A DNA stretch of 64,000 bases from HGM11788 sp964654945. GTDB taxonomy: Bacteria > Bacillota > Clostridia > Lachnospirales > CAG-274. The stretch lies in NCBI GenBank assembly GCA_964654945.1, contig CAZZLN010000001.1, positions 1 to 64,000 on the forward strand, read 5' to 3'. Position 1 is the first letter of the stretch; each line of letters begins with the position of its first letter. Below are positions 33,314-42,957 of the stretch, in pieces. The notes beneath the pieces are model-generated. The model worked only from the letters and a program-made list of their open reading frames with translations. It searched no databases and had not been told where the DNA came from. The position numbers were made by a program, and so were the translations under genes.

Positions 33314-34102
33314 TTAAACTATTTTTAAAGTCTGTCCGTCAATCTCTGAACATATACATTCAACATCAATATTATTGCTAATATATTTGCAAAGCTTTGG
33401 AACAACAATTACCTCTGTAAGATAATGAGTGCCATCTATAAGACATATATCAGCATCTTCTGCTGCCTGAGCATCATGATAGCCAATATCCCCTGTTATA
33501 TATAAATCACAGTTATTATTTTTAGCTGCTGATACATATTCTGCTGAAGATGCCTTTCCAGTGCAAAGCCCCACTCTTTTAATTATTCTGTTCATATTTC
33601 CGTTTATAACTATATGAGCTGCATTGATTTTTTCTTTAAATATATCAATAAACTCTTTAAATGAAATTTCATTTTCAAGCTCACCGCATTTACCAATGAA
33701 TGTATTGTTATCAAGCTCTAATAATGGTGTAATATTTTTAAGTCCTATAAGCTCTGCAAGAACAGTGTTTGTACCACCCTCTGCAATATCAAGGTTTGTA
33801 TGAGCCGAATACACAACTATATTATTCTTTATCGCTTTAATAAGCTTTCTGCCGAGAGGATTATTATAGTCAATTGATTTTATGCCTTTAAAAATCATAG
33901 GGTGATGAGTAATTATCATATCGGCTTTAATTTTAACAGCTTCATCAATAACAGCTTCAGAACAGTCAAGAGCAAACAATATTTTATTAACTGCCATTTC
34001 AGTATCACCAACCATAAGCCCCGGATTATCCCATGATTCAGCAAGGGACTTTGGTGCAAGCTTTTCCATCAGTTTAATTATATCTTTAGCTTTTACAGAC
34101 AT
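33314..34102 (-). CDS. Nif3/DUF34 family metal-binding protein
   Basis: A 262-residue protein of the Nif3/YqfO family, dinuclear-metal-binding proteins annotated as GTP cyclohydrolase type 2 with weak support. Metal-ligand-like motifs are seen: WDNPGLMVGD, ITHHPMIFKG, AHTNLDIAEGG and the late GTHYLTE. It is shorter than the Bacillus protein because the middle PII-like insertion is missing. It overlaps trmK by 10 bases, the conserved partner. Confidence 0.9.
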   Translation of the reverse strand: MSVKAKDIIKLMEKLAPKSLAESWDNPGLMVGDTEMAVNKILFALDCSEAVIDEAVKIKADMIITHHPMIFKGIKSIDYNNPLGRKLIKAIKNNIVVYSAHTNLDIAEGGTNTVLAELIGLKNITPLLELDNNTFIGKCGELENEISFKEFIDIFKEKINAAHIVINGNMNRIIKRVGLCTGKASSAEYVSAAKNNNCDLYITGDIGYHDAQAAEDADICLIDGTHYLTEVIVVPKLCKYISNNIDVECICSEIDGQTLKIV

Positions 34103-34785
34103 TTGTACACCTCTTTATACATATTATATTTGTTTTTAAGTTCATTATATCTGTTCATATTATCATAAGAAAGATTGTCTTTAATATTTAACAGTGCATT
34201 ATATAATTTATTCATTTCAATATTTACATATTCTTTAAATATTTCTGATTTATAATTTACAAGGTATTTGCCAAAATACAGCTCACTTTCAGTATACTTT
34301 TCTGACATATCATTTATACAATTAATAGCTGTATAATATTTATTATTATCTTTTATAATATTTTCATCAATAATTTTAAAATTATGATTAATAACATACT
34401 TTCTTACTTCATTTATATCTCTTTGAGGCTGAAGTACAAGCTGAGAAGCATTATTTACTGTTTCTGTGTTGCTTTCCAGCACAGAAACTGTCATAAGTCC
34501 CCCCATACCGGAAATTATAATGCAGTCAACATTTTCGATATTGCTGTCTATAACCTCAAGTCCGTTTCCGCAACGTACACTTATTTTATCCTCAAGCTTA
34601 TTAAAATTAATATTATTTTGTGCTTTATTACAGGAGCCTTTGCTTATATCGGCGGCAATAGCTTTTTTGCATATATTATTTTTAACAAGCCATATGGGTA
34701 TGTATCCATGGTCTGTGCCTATATCAGCAACAACACTGCATTTATTTACATAGTCAGCTACCATTTTTAATCTTGCAGATAACAT
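34093..34785 (-). CDS. trmK: tRNA (adenine(22)-N1)-methyltransferase TrmK
   Basis: TrmK methylates A22 of tRNA using S-adenosylmethionine. The 230-residue protein starts MLSARLKMVADYV, then has the SAM-binding VADIGTDHGYIPIWL, the acidic DIS loop, and ISGMGGLM, followed by a C-terminal helical domain. The ribosome site GGAGG is well spaced. It lies between rpoD and nif3, the standard Firmicute arrangement. Confidence 0.94.
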   Translation of the reverse strand: MLSARLKMVADYVNKCSVVADIGTDHGYIPIWLVKNNICKKAIAADISKGSCNKAQNNINFNKLEDKISVRCGNGLEVIDSNIENVDCIIISGMGGLMTVSVLESNTETVNNASQLVLQPQRDINEVRKYVINHNFKIIDENIIKDNNKYYTAINCINDMSEKYTESELYFGKYLVNYKSEIFKEYVNIEMNKLYNALLNIKDNLSYDNMNRYNELKNKYNMYKEVYKCL

Positions 34786-34795
34786 ATATCCTCCA

Positions 34796-34830
34796 AAAAT
34801 ACAATAAGACCGTCAAAAGACAGCCTTATT
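34796..34830 (-). terminator. Terminator after rpoD
   Basis: On the minus strand a 12-pair stem with G-U pairs (arms at 34819-34830 and 34803-34814, loop TTTT) leads into G-TATTTTT. It would end the rpoD transcript before trmK, which would then need read-through or its own promoter. Confidence 0.55.
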
Positions 34831-34839
34831 AAATAAATT

Positions 34840-35916
34840 TTATAAATAATCCTTTAATTTTTTACTTCTGCTGGGATGTCTTAGCTTTCTGAGAGCCTTA
34901 GCTTCAATCTGACGTATTCTTTCTCTTGTAACTTCAAATTGAGAACCAACCTCCTCAAGGGTTCTTGCTTTGCCGTCTTTAAGACCAAATCTAAGCTTTA
35001 AAACTTCCTTTTCTCTGTCAGTAAGTGTATTAAGCACTTCATTAAGCTGGTCTTTAAGAAGTGAAAATGCAGCAGCATCAGCCGGAGCAGGAATGTCCTC
35101 ATCAGGAATAAAGTCACCTAAATGGCTGTCCTCTTCCTCACCGATAGGTGTTTCAAGAGATACAGGTTCCTGAGCAATCTTTCTTGTTTCCCTTACCTTT
35201 TCAACAGGCATCTGTATTTCCTTAGCCAACTCATCATCGGTTGGTTCACGACCTAATTCCTGAAGCAGTTGTCTTGAAACCCTGATAAGCTTATTTATAG
35301 TTTCAACCATATGAACAGGTATTCTTATTGTTCTTGCCTGATCGGCAATTGCCCTTGTAATAGCTTGTCTTATCCACCATGTAGCATAAGTACTGAATTT
35401 ATAGCCTTTACGGTAATCAAATTTTTCCACTGCCTTAATAAGACCTAAATTACCTTCCTGAATTAAATCAAGAAAAAGCATACCACGTCCAACATATTTT
35501 TTAGCTATACTTACAACAAGTCTTAAATTAGCTTCTGCAAGCTTTCTCTTAGCTTCTTCATCGCCTTCTTCAATTCTTTTTGCAAGAGCAATTTCTTCTT
35601 CAGCAGAAAGCAAAGGAACTTTTCCGATTTCTTTAAGATACATTCTTACATGATCATCAGTGTTAATATTTTCAGAAACGGATAAATCAAGCTGCTTTTC
35701 TTCAGTATCTTCATTTTCAAGCTCTACAGTGCCTATAATATCTATGCCCTGTGCTTCTAAATACTCATAAACCTTGTCAATTTGATTAGGGTCAAGCTCA
35801 AGATTTGATAAATTATCCATAATGACACTGTAGTCCAGAATATTTTTCTTCTTTTTAGCTATAGCCATTAATTCTTTAAGTTTAGTTGTGATAGCCGCAT
35901 CATCTATAGTTTTCAA
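34840..35916 (-). CDS. rpoD: Principal sigma factor SigA (RpoD)
   Basis: The vegetative sigma factor. The 358-residue protein has region 1.1 remnants (KELMAIAKKKKN), region 1.2 (DHVRMYLKEIGKVPLL), region 2 with NLRLVVSIAKKYVGRGMLFLDLIQEG and FSTYATWWIRQAI, region 3, and region 4 (LRFGLKDGKARTLEEVGSQFEVTRERIRQIEAKALRKL). The start codon is TTG, seven bases after AAGGGAG. Gene order dnaG-rpoD is conserved. Confidence 0.98.
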   Translation of the reverse strand: MKTIDDAAITTKLKELMAIAKKKKNILDYSVIMDNLSNLELDPNQIDKVYEYLEAQGIDIIGTVELENEDTEEKQLDLSVSENINTDDHVRMYLKEIGKVPLLSAEEEIALAKRIEEGDEEAKRKLAEANLRLVVSIAKKYVGRGMLFLDLIQEGNLGLIKAVEKFDYRKGYKFSTYATWWIRQAITRAIADQARTIRIPVHMVETINKLIRVSRQLLQELGREPTDDELAKEIQMPVEKVRETRKIAQEPVSLETPIGEEEDSHLGDFIPDEDIPAPADAAAFSLLKDQLNEVLNTLTDREKEVLKLRFGLKDGKARTLEEVGSQFEVTRERIRQIEAKALRKLRHPSRSKKLKDYL

Positions 35917-35947
35917 AACAAAACTCCCTTTCTCATACGTAATTATT

Positions 35948-37699
35948 TTAACCTTTATCTAATGATATATGCAAATTATTAACATTTTTATACATTAACA
36001 TTATATCGTTTAATTTATCATTGTTGTTTTTATCATTCATCAAACCTGAGTAGTAATTTTTTAATATATCCTTTAACTGGTCATTAACTGCTTTTTCCAA
36101 TTTATTGATATTATAATCAGCTTTGTTAATAAAAATGTCAGAAACCTTATTCTGTTCCTTAATATCTTCAAAATAGCTTACTATATTTGAAGCAATAACA
36201 GGTTTGTCATTTTCATAAAGCTCATATATTATTTCTAAAACCCTTGAATAAACCTCATCTTGAAGATATTCAGGTCTTAACACATTTTTTAAAACAGTAT
36301 ATAAGCCTTTATTTGCAGCAATCATAGAAATAAGACTTCGTTTTGCTTCATTTGTACCTGATTTTTTTATAGCGATTTTACTTTTTGCCTTTATCACCGG
36401 TTTATCAAATTCTTTATTATACAATCTTTCTATTTCATTTTTAACAGAGGATAAATCAATATTTGTCATATCGGATATTTCTTTAAGATAAGCATCTGTT
36501 TCTATTGAATTATCAGAATCTGACATAATCTTAGCAATTTCATTCATAAAGCTTATTTTATCTTCAAGAATAGTTAAATCATAGTTTTTTCTGATTTGTT
36601 CAGCCTGAAATATAACAGAGCTTTTAGCGTTTTTAATTAATTCATCAAAAGCAGAAGCTCCAAATTTTTTAATAAATTCATCAGGGTCTTTTGCATCTGT
36701 TACCTGAACGACTTTAACCCTAAGACCTGCTTTTTTCAAAACGGGTATTGCTCTTAAAATAGCTTTGGTTCCGGCTTCATCACTGTCAAAAAGAAGTATA
36801 ACACTTTTTGCGTAGTTTTTTAATGTTTTGGCATGGCGTTCATTAAATGCAGTTCCAAGAGATGCAACAACATTAGTAAATCCTGCCTGATATATGGCAA
36901 TAGCATCCATATATCCCTCAACAAGTATCATTTCTTTAGACTTACTTTTTCTTGCAAGGTTAAGATTGTATAAATTTTCACTTTTAGTGAATATTTCAGA
37001 TTCGGGAGAATTAAGATATTTAGGCTGACCATCTCCTAAAATTCTTCCTCCAAAGCCTATAACATTTCCATATACGTCAATTATCGGAAACATAAGCCTG
37101 TTATAAAATTTATCAAATACTGCTCCATTGTCTTTTTTATAGGCAAGTCCGCTTTTGAATATAATTTCATCATCATATCCCAATTCTTTAAGCTTTTTGT
37201 ATAAAGCTCCCTTTGCAATAGGAGAATAACCAAGACCGAATTTTATTCTTGCTGAAGCTGAAATTTGTCTGTTATCCAAATAATCCTGCGCATTTTTTCC
37301 GTCAGAGGATATAAGATTTTCATAATAAAATCTTGCAGAAACCTTATGTATTTCATATAGCTTTTGCTTTAGTTCACGTTTTTTCGCCATATCCTGTGAG
37401 TAATTTTCTTCAGGCAGGTCATAATTAATTCTATTGGCAAGAAATTTTACAGCATCTATATAGCTTAATCCTATGTGCTCCATAAGAAAACTTATAACAT
37501 TTCCCCCTGCACCGCAGCCAAAACAATGATAAAACTGATTTTCTCTGTTTACATTAAAAGACGGAGTTTTTTCGTTATGGAAAGGACAAAGTCCCTTATA
37601 GGAACTGCCGCTTTTATTGAGCTTTACGTAATCTCCAATAATATCTACTATATCATTACCCATTACAACTTCATCAATAACTTCTTTTGGATAATACAT
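35948..37699 (-). CDS. dnaG: DNA primase DnaG
   Basis: Synthesises RNA primers at the replication fork. The 583-residue protein has the CHC2 zinc finger (CPFHNEKTPSFNVN...FHCFGCGAGG-type, here YHCFGCGAGG), the Toprim domain (LVEGYMDAIAIYQAG, LLFDSDEAGTKA, DAKDPDEFIK) and a C-terminal helicase-binding region. The ATG at 37699 is chosen because GGAGAG is correctly spaced; an in-frame GTG three codons upstream overlaps the ribosome site. Confidence 0.97.
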   Translation of the reverse strand: MYYPKEVIDEVVMGNDIVDIIGDYVKLNKSGSSYKGLCPFHNEKTPSFNVNRENQFYHCFGCGAGGNVISFLMEHIGLSYIDAVKFLANRINYDLPEENYSQDMAKKRELKQKLYEIHKVSARFYYENLISSDGKNAQDYLDNRQISASARIKFGLGYSPIAKGALYKKLKELGYDDEIIFKSGLAYKKDNGAVFDKFYNRLMFPIIDVYGNVIGFGGRILGDGQPKYLNSPESEIFTKSENLYNLNLARKSKSKEMILVEGYMDAIAIYQAGFTNVVASLGTAFNERHAKTLKNYAKSVILLFDSDEAGTKAILRAIPVLKKAGLRVKVVQVTDAKDPDEFIKKFGASAFDELIKNAKSSVIFQAEQIRKNYDLTILEDKISFMNEIAKIMSDSDNSIETDAYLKEISDMTNIDLSSVKNEIERLYNKEFDKPVIKAKSKIAIKKSGTNEAKRSLISMIAANKGLYTVLKNVLRPEYLQDEVYSRVLEIIYELYENDKPVIASNIVSYFEDIKEQNKVSDIFINKADYNINKLEKAVNDQLKDILKNYYSGLMNDKNNNDKLNDIMLMYKNVNNLHISLDKG

Positions 37700-37788
37700 A
37701 AAATACACTCTCCATAATACACACTATCTTAATTAAATCTTCTCCTCTTAATATTTAAAATTCGACATTTCAATTAAAAATCCTTTTT

Positions 37789-38802
37789 TTAAATATATTT
37801 TTTTAGTTTGTCACCTAATTCAGCATTAACCTTAAGTGCAAATCTGTCTGTCATTCCTGCTATATAATCAGCCACAACTCTTTCTTCACTTTCTGTTTCT
37901 CTGTGATTATTGTATAAATCTTTAAACTCCTGTGGAAGCTCGTCAAAATTATCTATAAAGTAGCTGTATAAAATACTTAAAAATCTTCCGTATTTATTTC
38001 TTTCTTCACTTAATTGCCCTGAATTATAAACATTATCAAACATAAAACCCCTGAGATTATACATTGAAGTTCTTACTTCTTTTGTCATAAGAATATCATT
38101 TTTATCAAGACTATTTTTTATAATATTCCTTATAAGAAAATCTATTCTTTTTTTATGGGTATCGCCAAGTACTTCGATACAGTCCTGAGGCAGCATTTCA
38201 TTTGTAAGAATACCTGCTCTTATGGCATCGTCAATATCATGATTAATATATGCAATTTTATCTGAAATCTGCACAATTTTGCCTTCCATAGTTGACGGAG
38301 AGCCTGCTCCTCTGTGATTTAATATGCCATCAAGGACTTCATAGGATAAATTAAGTCCTTTTCCGTTTTTTTCAATTTTTTCAACAACTCTGACACTTTG
38401 TATATTATGATGAAAACCTCCCGGCACAACTCTTGCAAGGTCATCTTCTCCAAGATGTCCAAAGGGTGTATGCCCTAAATCATGACCAAGTGCAATAGCT
38501 TCTGTAAGATCCTCATTCAGATTTAAAGCTCTTGCAATAGTTCTTGCAATTTGAGATACTTCAAGAGTATGAGTAAGCCTTGTTCTGTAATGATCACCCT
38601 CAGGAGATATAAATGCCTGAGTTTTATGCATCAGCCGTCTGAAAGCCTTGCTGTGAATTATTCTATCTCTGTCACGCTGATAGCAGGTTCTTATGTCACA
38701 AGGTTCTTCCTCAAAAGCTCTGCCCTTTGACATAGAGCTTTTTGCTGCATAAGGACTTAATATTTTTTCTTCAAGTTCTTCTCTTTGTTCCCTTATGTTC
38801 AT
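37789..38802 (-). CDS. dgt: dGTP triphosphohydrolase-like HD protein
   Basis: Hydrolyses dNTPs to nucleoside and triphosphate, controlling nucleotide pools. The 337-residue protein carries the HD-domain metal ligands in THTLEVSQIART, LGHDLGHTPFGHLGE and SDKIAYINHDIDDAI. ATG 38802 follows AGAGGTG; the in-frame GTG at 38811 is part of that site. It precedes dnaG and rpoD, as commonly found in Clostridia. Confidence 0.93.
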   Translation of the reverse strand: MNIREQREELEEKILSPYAAKSSMSKGRAFEEEPCDIRTCYQRDRDRIIHSKAFRRLMHKTQAFISPEGDHYRTRLTHTLEVSQIARTIARALNLNEDLTEAIALGHDLGHTPFGHLGEDDLARVVPGGFHHNIQSVRVVEKIEKNGKGLNLSYEVLDGILNHRGAGSPSTMEGKIVQISDKIAYINHDIDDAIRAGILTNEMLPQDCIEVLGDTHKKRIDFLIRNIIKNSLDKNDILMTKEVRTSMYNLRGFMFDNVYNSGQLSEERNKYGRFLSILYSYFIDNFDELPQEFKDLYNNHRETESEERVVADYIAGMTDRFALKVNAELGDKLKKYI

Positions 38803-38861
38803 ATAAATCACCTCTATTTTTTATATTCTTCATAAACTCTTAAAATCCTTTTTTATATAAC

Positions 38862-38892
38862 AAAAAACTTTCCCATTTAGTATGAGAAAGTT
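38862..38892 (-). terminator. Terminator after spoVAE
   Basis: On the minus strand AACTTTCTC pairs with GGGAAAGTT (one G-U pair) and leads into six T residues. The left arm overlaps the spoVAE stop codon. It separates the sporulation series from dgt. Confidence 0.75.
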
Positions 38893-39244
38893 ATTTTTCC
38901 TTTGGATTGGCAAGCAATGCCACAATATATGCTGATAAAAGCGCAACAGTAATGCCCCCTGAAGCCGCCTTTAATCCGCCTGTTATTATTCCCTTTATTC
39001 CAACTGCATCAATTTCTTTTATAACACCTCTTGCAAGGGTATTTCCAAAGCCCGTTATAGGAACTGTAGCACCTGCTCCGGCAAATTCCACAAGGCTCTG
39101 ATACCAGCCAAGCCCGCCCAATAGGGTGCCTATTACAACAAACATTACAAGTATTCTTGCAGATGTCAGCTTTGTTTTATCAATTAATATCTGCCCTATT
39201 ACACAAATTAACCCCCCTACAACAAATGCCTTTACATAATCCAT
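38891..39244 (-). CDS. spoVAE: Stage V sporulation protein AE (SpoVAEb type)
   Basis: A component of the membrane complex that moves dipicolinic acid into the forespore and out in germination. The 117-residue protein has three to four hydrophobic segments and the SpoVAC/AE fold signature FVVGGLICVIGQILID and GAGATVPITGFGNTLARGVI. It is 2 bases after spoVAD and is the last spoVA gene; spoVAEa and spoVAF are not present. Confidence 0.94.
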   Translation of the reverse strand: MDYVKAFVVGGLICVIGQILIDKTKLTSARILVMFVVIGTLLGGLGWYQSLVEFAGAGATVPITGFGNTLARGVIKEIDAVGIKGIITGGLKAASGGITVALLSAYIVALLANPKEK

Positions 39245-39246
39245 AT

Positions 39247-40260
39247 TTACACCTCATTTTCAATTACAATACCATGTGCAATCCCTCCGATACTCTCTCC
39301 CTGCTGAACGCTGGTGGTACTCATTAAAGCTCCTGTAGGAACAAAAAGTATTTTATTAATATCTTTTTTTCTTAAAAGCCTGTACAAATATCCTGAAAAT
39401 ACTGCTGCTGAACAGGCACAGCCGCTTCCTCCGCAGTGAGTATCAAGCTCGTTATTATCAAATATCCCAATACCGCAGTCATATGCTTTATTTCTTATAT
39501 CATATCCCTCTTTTTTAACCATTTCACACATTAATTCTGAGCCTAATGTGCCTAAATCACCTGTTACAATCATATCGTAATAATCAGGTTTTCTGTCAAA
39601 ATCTTTAAAATGGCGAACAATCAAATCTGCTGCCGCAGGTGCCATTGCACTACCCATATTGTTTGCATCAGTTATGCCATAGTCAACAATTTTACCGGTT
39701 GTTATGGCTGTTATATAAGGGTGTTCATTCTTTACTGACAACAGGGCAGCACCGGCACCGGTTACAGTCCATGTTGATGTAGGAGGTCTTTGAGTTCCCA
39801 AATCAAGGGGAAATCTAAACTGCTTTTCAGCAGAACAAAAATGACTTGATGCACTTGCAACAACTTGATTGCAGCCTTTTGTTTCAAGCAAAACACTGCC
39901 AAGACTTAATGCTTCTCCAAATGTTGAGCAGGCACCAAATATGCCAAAAAACGGTATGTTAAGACTTCTTACACTATAGCAGCTTCCCGAACATTGATTA
40001 AGCAAATCTCCGCATAAAATATAATCAATATTTTCAGGCTTAGTTTCTGCCTTATTTATTGCAAGCTGAATTGTATCTCTTGATATTTTACTTTCAGCCT
40101 TTTCCCATGAATCCTGTCCCAGAAGATTATCCTGAAGTATATGGTCAAAATATTTATTTAAAGGTCCTTTCCCCTCCATACTTCCCACTATAGATGCAGT
40201 AGAAACAATGGATATTTTATTATTAAATTTCATAGATGCTTTTCCAATATGCTCAGCCAT
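39247..40260 (-). CDS. spoVAD: Stage V sporulation protein AD
   Basis: A thiolase-fold protein that binds dipicolinic acid at the spore inner membrane. The 337-residue sequence has the family landmarks VGSMEGKGPLNKYFD, LCGDLLNQCSGSCYSVRSL, FGIFGACSTFGEAL and HCGGSGCACSAAVFSGYL. The ribosome site AGGAGAA sits in front of the ATG. It lies between spoVAC and spoVAE in one tight operon. Confidence 0.96.
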   Translation of the reverse strand: MAEHIGKASMKFNNKISIVSTASIVGSMEGKGPLNKYFDHILQDNLLGQDSWEKAESKISRDTIQLAINKAETKPENIDYILCGDLLNQCSGSCYSVRSLNIPFFGIFGACSTFGEALSLGSVLLETKGCNQVVASASSHFCSAEKQFRFPLDLGTQRPPTSTWTVTGAGAALLSVKNEHPYITAITTGKIVDYGITDANNMGSAMAPAAADLIVRHFKDFDRKPDYYDMIVTGDLGTLGSELMCEMVKKEGYDIRNKAYDCGIGIFDNNELDTHCGGSGCACSAAVFSGYLYRLLRKKDINKILFVPTGALMSTTSVQQGESIGGIAHGIVIENEV

Positions 40261-40269
40261 ATTCTCCTC

Positions 40270-40716
40270 CTAAGAAACTAAATAATATATTATACCAACA
40301 ACAACAGATGCAATAAGTCCATATAAAATAACAGGTCCTGCAATAAGAAATATTTTAGAGCCGACACCAAGTATCCATCCCTCTTTTTTAAACTCAATAG
40401 CTGATGATGCAATGGAATTTGAAAAACCTGTTATTGGAACAGCAGAGCCTGCACCTGCATATCTGCCAAGTTTGCTATACCAGCCAAGACCTGTTAAAAC
40501 TGCCGATATTACAATAAGCACTGATGAAGTGTATATACCTGTATCATCAGTAGTAAGTCCCCATATAGCCAAAATATTCATTACAAACTGCCCTATACAG
40601 CATATAATTCCTCCTACAATAAAAGCTATGATACAGTCCTTTACAATAGGACTTTTAGGTGTTTTTTCTTTTACAAGTTTATTATATCTTTCTTTATCCT
40701 TTTTATCCATAGGCAC
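40270..40716 (-). CDS. spoVAC: Stage V sporulation protein AC
   Basis: Membrane channel component of the SpoVA complex; in Bacillus it is mechanosensitive. The 148-residue protein starts with a basic cytosolic segment (KDKERYNKLVKEKTPKSPI) and has four hydrophobic segments, with AFIVGGIICCIGQFVMN and GAGSAVPITGFSNSIASSAIEFKKEG. It shares this pattern with spoVAE. Six bases separate it from spoVAB. Confidence 0.95.
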   Translation of the reverse strand: MPMDKKDKERYNKLVKEKTPKSPIVKDCIIAFIVGGIICCIGQFVMNILAIWGLTTDDTGIYTSSVLIVISAVLTGLGWYSKLGRYAGAGSAVPITGFSNSIASSAIEFKKEGWILGVGSKIFLIAGPVILYGLIASVVVGIIYYLVS

Positions 40717-40722
40717 TCTCCT

Positions 40723-41148
40723 TTAATAATAAAATCCCGGCACGAAATAATATAATAACGAACCTATACATTTACCCACAGCAAGAAATATAATAAAATA
40801 TTTAACCCCCTTTTGAAGCCTTGTTCTTCTTGCAAGTATTGGTATAACATTTAAAATTTCTGCAAGAGAAACCGCAAGACAGCCATAAAATATTCCTATA
40901 CAGGCTGAAAATAATATTACAATCAGTTTTCCCGCAGGAATATAATAATTAAAAAAAATTGTGCTTGCACCTGATATGCCGCCAAGTATTATTGCAGTTT
41001 CATAGGTTCTTATATTATTTTGAGTTGATGTTTTGTATGCAAGTCTTGGCACAACACCAATTATTGAAATAAAAGCAAATACTGCTCCCGATATTACTGT
41101 TCCGCTGCCTATTCCTATTAAAATTAAAATCAGATATTTAAGAACCAT
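40723..41148 (-). CDS. spoVAB: Stage V sporulation protein AB
   Basis: A 141-residue membrane protein with about four hydrophobic helices and the SpoVAB-like segments GIGSGTVISGAVFAFISIIGVVPRL and LAEILNVIPILARRTRL. It belongs to the dipicolinate transport complex with no known individual role. It overlaps the end of spoVAA by 11 bases. Confidence 0.92.
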   Translation of the reverse strand: MVLKYLILILIGIGSGTVISGAVFAFISIIGVVPRLAYKTSTQNNIRTYETAIILGGISGASTIFFNYYIPAGKLIVILFSACIGIFYGCLAVSLAEILNVIPILARRTRLQKGVKYFIIFLAVGKCIGSLLYYFVPGFYY

Positions 41149-41755
41149 TATTCTTAATCTCCTTATCCAGAGTATCTATAATATTGTCAGTCACATCTTT
41201 TTCATATACTGACATTTCAACTTCAATAGGTGTAGGATCATTTGTCAGCTTTTTATTTGAAAAATGATTAAAGAATACAATAATTCCAATTGCAAGACCC
41301 AATGAATAAGGCAAATTTATAATTGCAGGGTTTTCAATTTTTTCATTAAAAAATATATAATAATAGTTTTCAAATACTGTAGACATTTGGGCATCAGAAT
41401 GAAAGCTCATTATAGCCGTAGCAGAACCTGCAAAAAGCACAACACATACAAATATAATTTTAATATATTTTATATAACTGTTTTCTTTTTTATTTTTCTG
41501 AAACTCAATAACTGTATCTGTTTCCCCCACACTATTAATACTATGACCGGGGAAGGCATTATTTATGATGTTTATTATTTCAATTATTGAAACAAGATAA
41601 CATTTTTCCCCTTCATCTTTTATGTTAAGCACTGTAAGATTTTCTAATTGGGATTTTATACTGCTGTCACAGGAAACATCAGCTATGTCCTTTAAATGAA
41701 CTTTACCTGTTTTATTTGTATTATATTTTTTATCAGCCTTAATATAAATATCCAT
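41138..41755 (-). CDS. spoVAA: Stage V sporulation protein AA
   Basis: A 205-residue protein with an N-terminal soluble domain (about 1-90, beginning MDIYIKADKKYNTNK and containing VHLKDIADVSCD) and two C-terminal membrane segments (about 98-118 and 149-166). This is the SpoVAA layout. It is the first spoVA gene, 57 bases after sigF, so in this genome spoVA may be read through from spoIIA or have its own short promoter in that gap. Confidence 0.92.
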   Translation of the reverse strand: MDIYIKADKKYNTNKTGKVHLKDIADVSCDSSIKSQLENLTVLNIKDEGEKCYLVSIIEIINIINNAFPGHSINSVGETDTVIEFQKNKKENSYIKYIKIIFVCVVLFAGSATAIMSFHSDAQMSTVFENYYYIFFNEKIENPAIINLPYSLGLAIGIIVFFNHFSNKKLTNDPTPIEVEMSVYEKDVTDNIIDTLDKEIKNNGS

Positions 41756-41812
41756 ATTTCCACACCTTAAAGTCTTTTAGAGTATTTTCTGCAAATTAAG
41801 GTTTTTTATTCA

Positions 41813-42541
41813 TTAATTCATATTTTCTCTGATTTTTTTAAGTATTTTCTTTTCAAGTCTTGACACACTTACCTGTGACATTCCAACAATCATACCTGTT
41901 TCGGTTTGGGTTTTGTTTTCAATATATCTCAGCTTAATTATTTTTTTATCTAAACTCTCCATTTTATTAAGTATAAGTGACAGATTAAGCCTTTCTATAT
42001 TGTTTTCAGGATTTAGCTTGGGATTTTCAATTTTTTCGATTATATTTGTTTCACTGCCGTCAGAATTTATAATTGTTTTATTTATAGATGTTATACTCTC
42101 ATTTGCATTTATGGCAAGTACTAATTCTTCTGCATCAACACCTATAACTTCAGCAAGCTTTTTCAAATCACATTCTTTTCCATAGAGTTTGTAATATTTT
42201 TCCTTTTCTATTCCGTATTTAATGTAAATCATTTTAAGCTTTCTGCTTATTTTAATAGGTCCGTTATCTCTTAAATACCTTTTGATTTCACCGCTTATCA
42301 TAGGCACTGCATAAGTTGAAAGCTTCAGTTTAAGCTCTGTATTAAAATTTTTTACCGCTTTAATAAAGCCCATTGCGCCAAGCTGATACAAATCATCTTT
42401 ATCCTGTCCGCAGTTTATATATCTTCTTACGACAGACCATATAAGACCACTGTTATTATTAATGAGCATTGTCATAGCTTTATTGTCACCAAGCTTTGCT
42501 TTATTTATTAATTTATATGTATATTCATTATCCATCTCCAT
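41813..42541 (-). CDS. sigF: Forespore sigma factor SigF
   Basis: Sigma-F is the first forespore-specific sigma factor, held inactive by SpoIIAB. The 242-residue protein has DLYQLGAMGFIKAVKNFN, STYAVPMISGEIKRYLRDNGPIKISR (sigma-F/G hallmark), and a region 4 helix-turn-helix (TETGMIVGMSQVSVSRLEKK). It follows spoIIAB by two bases in the classic spoIIAA-spoIIAB-sigF order, which separates it from sigma-G. Confidence 0.96.
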   Translation of the reverse strand: MEMDNEYTYKLINKAKLGDNKAMTMLINNNSGLIWSVVRRYINCGQDKDDLYQLGAMGFIKAVKNFNTELKLKLSTYAVPMISGEIKRYLRDNGPIKISRKLKMIYIKYGIEKEKYYKLYGKECDLKKLAEVIGVDAEELVLAINANESITSINKTIINSDGSETNIIEKIENPKLNPENNIERLNLSLILNKMESLDKKIIKLRYIENKTQTETGMIVGMSQVSVSRLEKKILKKIRENMN

Positions 42542-42543
42542 TT

Positions 42544-42957
42544 TTAATGCAGCCTCTTTGTCATAATTATTTCTGTGCCGATACCAACCTGACTTTTAAT
42601 TTCAAGACTATCCATAAAGGACTCCATTACCGTAAACCCAAGTCCTGCTCTTTCAGATATTAAATCTGAGGAATAAAAAGGCTGTTTAGCCTTTTTAATG
42701 TCCTCTATTCCAAATCCATTATCTTTAATTGTTATTGTTATATTTTTATTATCCTCTGAAATACTGAAATAAACTTTTCCCTCAGGGATTTTATAGGCAT
42801 GTATAATTACATTGGTAACAGCCTCTGAAACAGCTGTTTTAATATCATTTATTTCTTCAAGGCTTGGGTTAAGATATAAAAGAAAGCCTGATACTGCTAC
42901 TCTTATAAATGCTTCATTTTCAGCAACTGCATTAAAAACCATATCCACACTATTCAT
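42544..42957 (-). CDS. spoIIAB: Anti-sigma-F factor and kinase SpoIIAB
   Basis: Binds sigma-F with ATP, and phosphorylates SpoIIAA. The 137-residue protein has the GHKL ATPase N box (EAVTNVIIHAY), G1 box (DNGFGIED) and GLGFTVMESFMD. ATG 42957 is chosen because GGAGGTG lies at proper distance; the in-frame GTG at 42966 is part of it. Its start overlaps the spoIIAA stop by eight bases. Confidence 0.96.
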   Translation of the reverse strand: MNSVDMVFNAVAENEAFIRVAVSGFLLYLNPSLEEINDIKTAVSEAVTNVIIHAYKIPEGKVYFSISEDNKNITITIKDNGFGIEDIKKAKQPFYSSDLISERAGLGFTVMESFMDSLEIKSQVGIGTEIIMTKRLH